Source: Candidatus Falkowbacteria bacterium CG10_big_fil_rev_8_21_14_0_10_39_9 (GTDB taxonomy: Bacteria > Patescibacteriota > Patescibacteriia > Patescibacteriales > UBA12465). From it: a stretch of DNA of 17,065 bases. The position numbers were made by a program, and so were the translations under genes. The notes beneath the pieces were generated by a model. It saw only the letters and a list, made by a program, of their open reading frames with translations, was not told the origin of the DNA and made no database searches. Of the stretch, positions 14,580-17,065 are shown in pieces (position 1 is the stretch's first letter; every line of letters starts with the position of its first letter). The stretch lies in assembly GCA_002778645.1 (NCBI GenBank), contig PFAQ01000045.1, positions 19,063 through 36,127 of the forward strand, read 5' to 3'.

Positions 14580-14960
14580 ATGAAAAAGATCATTCAACAA
14601 ATTTCTATTTTAATTTCCTTGGTGTTTTTATTGGTGCTGCCTTACTTTGTGTTTGCGGCCAGTTCTTCCCCTCTCGATCGTTTACATAGCGCTGGTTCTG
14701 GTTCTTCCGGACCCTATGCCGAAGCCAGCCCCACTACCCTATCTTCAATTGTGGGTATTGTTATCTCAGCTGCTTTAAGTTTGCTGGGTGTGGTCTTTGT
14801 GGTGTTGATTGTGCTGGGCGGTTTCAAATGGATGATGGCTGGGGGCAATGAAGAAGATGTTAGCAAAGCTCAAGACAGAATCAAGACAGCGGTTATCGGT
14901 TTAGTTTTGACTCTCTCGGCTTATGCTATTTGGGCCTTTATTTCTAGCTATGTCTTATAA
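14580..14960 (+). CDS. T4SS pilin-like protein, array member 5
   Basis: The 126-residue protein is the shortest of the array. It has a signal segment (8-26, cleavage near VFA/AS), a Ser/Gly-rich outer segment (27-54) containing SPLDRLHSAGSG, and helix 1 (~56-84) ending in GGFKWM. The loop MAGGNEEDVSKAQDRIK (86-102) shares AQ-R-IK with member 6. Helix 2 (IGLVLTLSAYAIWAFI, 106-121) ends almost at the C-terminus. The Ser/Thr-rich outer segment would be a plausible O-glycosylation target if the neighbouring glycan operon acts on these proteins; nothing in the sequence proves this. The start context AAAAATATG has no Shine-Dalgarno. Confidence 0.83.
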   Translation: MKKIIQQISILISLVFLLVLPYFVFAASSSPLDRLHSAGSGSSGPYAEASPTTLSSIVGIVISAALSLLGVVFVVLIVLGGFKWMMAGGNEEDVSKAQDRIKTAVIGLVLTLSAYAIWAFISSYVL

Positions 14961-14979
14961 TAAATAATCATCAACGATT

Positions 14980-15387
14980 ATGAATATTTTAAAAAAAATT
15001 GCTTCGTTCTCCATCCTTCTGATTATAGCCTTCGCTTTTCTCAACCCTTGCCATGCTGGTCTTTTGACTAATTCTAGCACCACCATTGATCAGACCAGTG
15101 CTTTAACCAATAAAGCTGGATTTAATACCAGCTTCAGTGTAGGTGAAATTGTAGCTATAATTATTCGGATGGCTTTGGGCTTGTTGGGCATTATTTTCCT
15201 GGTTCTTCTAGTCATGGGTGGTTATCAATGGATGACAGCTGGCGGCAGCGAGGAACAAGTGGAGAAGGCTCAGTCAAGAATCAAAAATGGTATTATTGGT
15301 TTAGTGATTGTCTTGGCAGCTTATGCTATTACCGCTTTTGTCTTTACTCATTTATCATTTACTGGTGGCGGACCAACTCCTATCTAA
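14980..15387 (+). CDS. T4SS pilin-like protein, array member 6
   Basis: The 135-residue protein has a signal segment (7-23) followed by PCHAG, with likely cleavage after CHA (24-26). The outer segment NSSTTIDQTSALTNKAGFNTSF (31-52) is rich in Ser/Thr/Asn. Helix 1 (~56-84) ends in GGYQWM, and the loop TAGGSEEQVEKAQSRIK (86-102) has GSE in place of GNE. Helix 2 (IGLVIVLAAYAITAFV, 106-121) is nearly the array consensus. A short Gly/Pro tail ends the protein. The loop and spacing are closest to member 5, suggesting that the pair arose by a later duplication. It is the last gene of the array; a bidirectional terminator lies 14 nt downstream. Confidence 0.83.
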   Translation: MNILKKIASFSILLIIAFAFLNPCHAGLLTNSSTTIDQTSALTNKAGFNTSFSVGEIVAIIIRMALGLLGIIFLVLLVMGGYQWMTAGGSEEQVEKAQSRIKNGIIGLVIVLAAYAITAFVFTHLSFTGGGPTPI

Positions 15388-15401
15388 AACTTATTTTTTG
15401 C

Positions 15402-15439
15402 AAAAAAAGAAGCACTCAATTTTACTTGAGTGCTTTTTT
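15402..15439. terminator. Bidirectional intrinsic terminator between pilin array and secreted-protein gene
   Basis: AGCACTCAA (15411-15419) pairs perfectly with TTGAGTGCT (15426-15434) around TTTTAC. Six T in all (15434-15439) close the plus side, and an A-rich run (15402-15410) gives a U-tract on the minus strand. The two genes converge here. Confidence 0.92.
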
Positions 15440-15455
15440 GTTTTTATCCCAGTTG

Positions 15456-16340
15456 TTATGGGATAAAGTCGATGGTTGGTTTTCCAGGATAAATTGATAC
15501 ATTCTTCTGAAAATTTATTCCTTTGTCTCCACCGTTTTTGTAGGCAATATATTTTATGGTGTAGTTGCCTATAGGAACTGGACAGTAAAATGAACTTGCT
15601 ATTAATGCTCCTTTTCTGGCCCATAATTTAGCCCCCTTGAATTCACCCTCGGTAATTTCAATTGACCAATTTTCTGACAGATTTCTCAGGCAGAGGACGG
15701 TTGTTTGTACGCTACTATTGATGTTGTTGTTAGTGGTGGTTGAATTGTTATTATTACCACCGTTAACGTTAGCCCATATCATAGTGGCTCCGTAAGGATT
15801 GGTGTTTGCAGCGATATAGTTACCTTTAGAGTTAACCATTAGTTCTATTAGATTTTTCTTGTCCTGGTTATACCTATCAATTAACCCATTATACTTAGCT
15901 ACAATAGCCTGTTTAGAGGCTTCATAGTCACTGGCTGGGCTGGGAACTTCCACTACTGTATTAGTAGTTGGAGTAACAGAAACATCAGTTTCAGAATTAT
16001 TAGAAGAATTAATTTGGTCGACTAGACTATATTTATTCTTCTTTACTTCTTTGGGAGCTTTTTTATTTTCCTTATCTTTCTTTTTAGTCTGACTGGCCTT
16101 AAAAGACTTTTCTAAGGATTTTAATTCAGCTTCTTTCTTATTTTCCAGTTTCAATATTTCGGCATCTATCAAGTCTATTTTTTTCTGAATCTCAGTGGTG
16201 TTGGGGTCGCCAACGTATACCTGAGTGTTTTTTATTCTTGATGACGAGCCGTAAACATCGTCTGGATATTGTGCAAAGGCTGTGTTATTTACGAATAATG
16301 CTATGGTCATAATGACCAAAATACTTAATATATTTTTCAT
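15456..16340 (-). CDS. Secreted protein with coiled coil, Asn/Thr linkers and C-terminal beta domain; unknown function
   Basis: I do not recognise this 294-residue protein. A signal peptide (1-23, AFA/Q) is clear. Residues 47-82 form a Lys/Glu-rich coiled coil, 83-105 a strongly basic stretch, and 106-137 a Ser/Thr/Asn/Pro linker. A second short helix (138-170) follows, then an Asn/Thr/Ser run (193-214). The C-terminal ~80 residues look like a beta domain with Cys217 and Cys253, which could form a disulfide; the end, with IGNYTIKYIAY and KNVSIYPGKPTIDF, recalls PEGA-like domains, though this is a weak comparison. It may bind cell wall or surface polymers. It has its own consensus promoter and a structured leader, so high expression is likely. 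There is no Shine-Dalgarno before ATG 16340. Confidence 0.75.
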   Translation of the reverse strand: MKNILSILVIMTIALFVNNTAFAQYPDDVYGSSSRIKNTQVYVGDPNTTEIQKKIDLIDAEILKLENKKEAELKSLEKSFKASQTKKKDKENKKAPKEVKKNKYSLVDQINSSNNSETDVSVTPTTNTVVEVPSPASDYEASKQAIVAKYNGLIDRYNQDKKNLIELMVNSKGNYIAANTNPYGATMIWANVNGGNNNNSTTTNNNINSSVQTTVLCLRNLSENWSIEITEGEFKGAKLWARKGALIASSFYCPVPIGNYTIKYIAYKNGGDKGINFQKNVSIYPGKPTIDFIP

Positions 16341-16367
16341 GGCGTTTGTTTATTTAGTTTATTTTTT

Positions 16368-16422
16368 ATTTATTTCTCAATTAAAGGCTGAAGTGGATTA
16401 AGCCCTTAATTGAGAAATAAAT
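16368..16422. repeat. 17-bp perfect inverted repeat in the leader of the secreted-protein gene
   Basis: ATTTATTTCTCAATTAA (16368-16384) is the exact reverse complement of 16406-16422. Inside, after one mismatch, GGCT (16386-16389) pairs with AGCC (16401-16404), leaving an 11-nt loop. In the minus-strand mRNA it lies between the predicted start (~16458) and the ATG (16340), ending 27 nt before the start codon. No U-tract follows on either strand. A 5' stabilising stem-loop or a regulator site would fit. Confidence 0.85.
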
Positions 16423-16464
16423 TAGCCATGATACTTGTCAAAGGTCTTTTATTCTAACAGGTTA

Positions 16465-16493
16465 ATTATACCACTTTTGTATAGTTTTGTCAA
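16465..16493 (-). promoter_or_regulatory. Consensus sigma70 promoter of the secreted-protein gene
   Basis: Read on the minus strand, TTGACA (16493-16488) and TATAAT (16470-16465) are both perfect and separated by 17 nt. It is the best promoter in the window. Transcription should start near 16458, giving a ~117-nt leader that contains the long inverted repeat. Confidence 0.88.
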
Positions 16494-16548
16494 TAGGATT
16501 GGCTAAAATAACTATATATTGTGGCTTTTTTGTGATTTTACCCTGGCT

Positions 16549-16577
16549 TTGACAAAAGCCGTTAACTCCATTATTAT
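16549..16577 (+). promoter_or_regulatory. Promoter of glyA predicting a leaderless or nearly leaderless mRNA
   Basis: TTGACA (16549-16554, perfect) and TATTAT (16572-16577, 5/6) are spaced by 17 nt. A start 7-9 nt after the -10 box falls at 16584-16586, the last being the A of the glyA ATG. GGCTTT/AAAGCC (16545-16550 / 16555-16560) forms a 6-bp inverted repeat over the -35 box that may be an operator. Confidence 0.82.
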
Positions 16578-16585
16578 ATTTATAT

Positions 16586-17065
16586 ATGCTCCAATATAAT
16601 TTTCTCAAAAACCAAGATCCGGAGGCCTGGAAGATAGTCGCAGAAGAGGCTCTCCGCCAAGATGAAGAATTGGAATTAATTGCTTCCGAGAACTATGTTT
16701 CTCCGGCGGTGCTGGAGGCTATGGCCACAGTTTTGGCTAACAAATATAGCGAAGGCTATAGCGGTAAGCGCTATTATGGTGGCAATGAAGTTATAGACAA
16801 AATGGAAGACTTGGCGATTAGTCGCGCTAAGGAGTTATTTGCGGCGCCTCATGTTAACGTCCAGCCTTTGTCTGGCTCACCGGCCAATGCGGCGGTCTAT
16901 ATGGCCTTCTTAGAGCCGGGAGACAAGGTGTTAGGACTGAGACTTGATCATGGCGGACATCTGTCCCATGGTCATAGGGTTAATTTTTCTGGTCGCCTAT
17001 ATAATTTTATTCAATATGGCGTTGATCCCAAAACTGGTCGGATTGATATGGATGAAGTTTACCGT
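16586..17065 (+). CDS. glyA: Serine hydroxymethyltransferase, 3'-truncated by the window edge
   Basis: GlyA converts serine and tetrahydrofolate to glycine and 5,10-methylene-tetrahydrofolate with pyridoxal phosphate. The first 160 of about 410 residues are present. Visible family motifs are ELELIASENYVSP (28-40), KYSEGYSGKRYYGGNE (53-68), LSGSPANAAVY (95-105) and DHGGHLSHGHRVNFSGRLYN (121-140). The cofactor lysine lies beyond the edge. Variants from the common bacterial form are EGYSG for EGYPG and SGSPAN for SGSQAN; the SPAN form is one I associate with archaeal-type and some CPR enzymes. The ATG at 16586 fits the family start and the promoter, and no Shine-Dalgarno can exist in so short a leader. 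The gene is divergent from the secreted-protein gene across 245 nt that hold both promoters and the long inverted repeat. Confidence 0.95.
   Translation, partial: MLQYNFLKNQDPEAWKIVAEEALRQDEELELIASENYVSPAVLEAMATVLANKYSEGYSGKRYYGGNEVIDKMEDLAISRAKELFAAPHVNVQPLSGSPANAAVYMAFLEPGDKVLGLRLDHGGHLSHGHRVNFSGRLYNFIQYGVDPKTGRIDMDEVYR

Noticed and set aside
15228..15497. Plus-strand frame overlapping array member 6 and the terminator
   Set aside because: It runs through a strong bidirectional terminator and is out of frame with the conserved pilin helix.
15391..15624. Minus-strand frame starting inside the secreted-protein gene
   Set aside because: It overlaps the real gene in another frame, crosses the terminator and has only low-complexity basic sequence.
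16436..16441. Second TTGACA on the minus strand as another promoter
   Set aside because: No acceptable -10 box lies 15-19 nt downstream; the perfect pair at 16465-16493 explains the gene.
1..17065. Recoded UGA, as in Gracilibacteria/Absconditabacteria
   Set aside because: No gene needs an in-frame UGA and all proteins read full length in the standard code. UGA is merely absent among 18 stops (14 TAA, 4 TAG), which may be chance.
1..17065. CRISPR array, tRNA, rRNA or insertion sequence
   Set aside because: No regularly spaced direct repeats, cloverleaf, rRNA-like sequence or transposase frame was seen on either strand by eye.

Overview
The window looks like part of the chromosome of a Candidate Phyla Radiation (Patescibacteria/Parcubacteria-type) bacterium. 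This is inferred from several things together: AT-rich DNA; genes packed with gaps of a few bases; start codons mostly without a Shine-Dalgarno sequence; and above all a tandem family of small two-helix secreted proteins of the TrbC/VirB2-like 'T4SS pilin' type that is typical of this group. No rRNA or marker gene is present, so the lineage is not proven. All 18 complete or 3'-complete genes end in TAA or TAG, and none needs a recoded stop.

Layout. (1) 1-3087, plus strand: the 3' part of smc, whose first ~40 codons lie off the window. It has good ATPase head motifs but no recognisable hinge domain between its coiled-coil arms. (2) 3193-6735, plus strand: a five-gene operon behind a clear promoter. 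It encodes a solute-binding lipoprotein without a permease, a Cys-containing divergent pilin-like protein, a RodZ-like HTH/membrane protein, a class I methyltransferase and a small membrane protein. It ends at a bidirectional terminator (6754-6781). (3) 6780-12592, minus strand: a glycan operon, in transcription order three multi-spanning GT-C-like glycosyltransferases, a methyltransferase and a GT2 polyprenyl-phosphate sugar synthase. (4) 12687-15387, plus strand: divergent from the glycan operon, six tandem pilin-like genes. The first is set apart by its own promoter, the only good Shine-Dalgarno in the window, and a 143-nt spacer with three consecutive inverted repeats. The array ends at a bidirectional terminator (15402-15439). 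(5) 15456-16340, minus strand: a secreted coiled-coil/beta-domain protein of unknown function with a consensus sigma70-type promoter and a ~117-nt leader holding a 17-bp inverted repeat. (6) 16586-end, plus strand: the 5' part of glyA, whose promoter predicts a leaderless or nearly leaderless mRNA.

How the genes may work together (inference): most of the window concerns the cell surface. The GT2 enzyme would charge a polyprenyl carrier with a sugar that the GT-C enzymes transfer outside the membrane. The divergent pilin array and the binding lipoprotein/pilin operon would supply surface proteins. A glycosylated surface fibre or layer is a testable hypothesis, but no secretion ATPase (VirB4/VirD4-like) or oligosaccharyltransferase is in the window to prove it.
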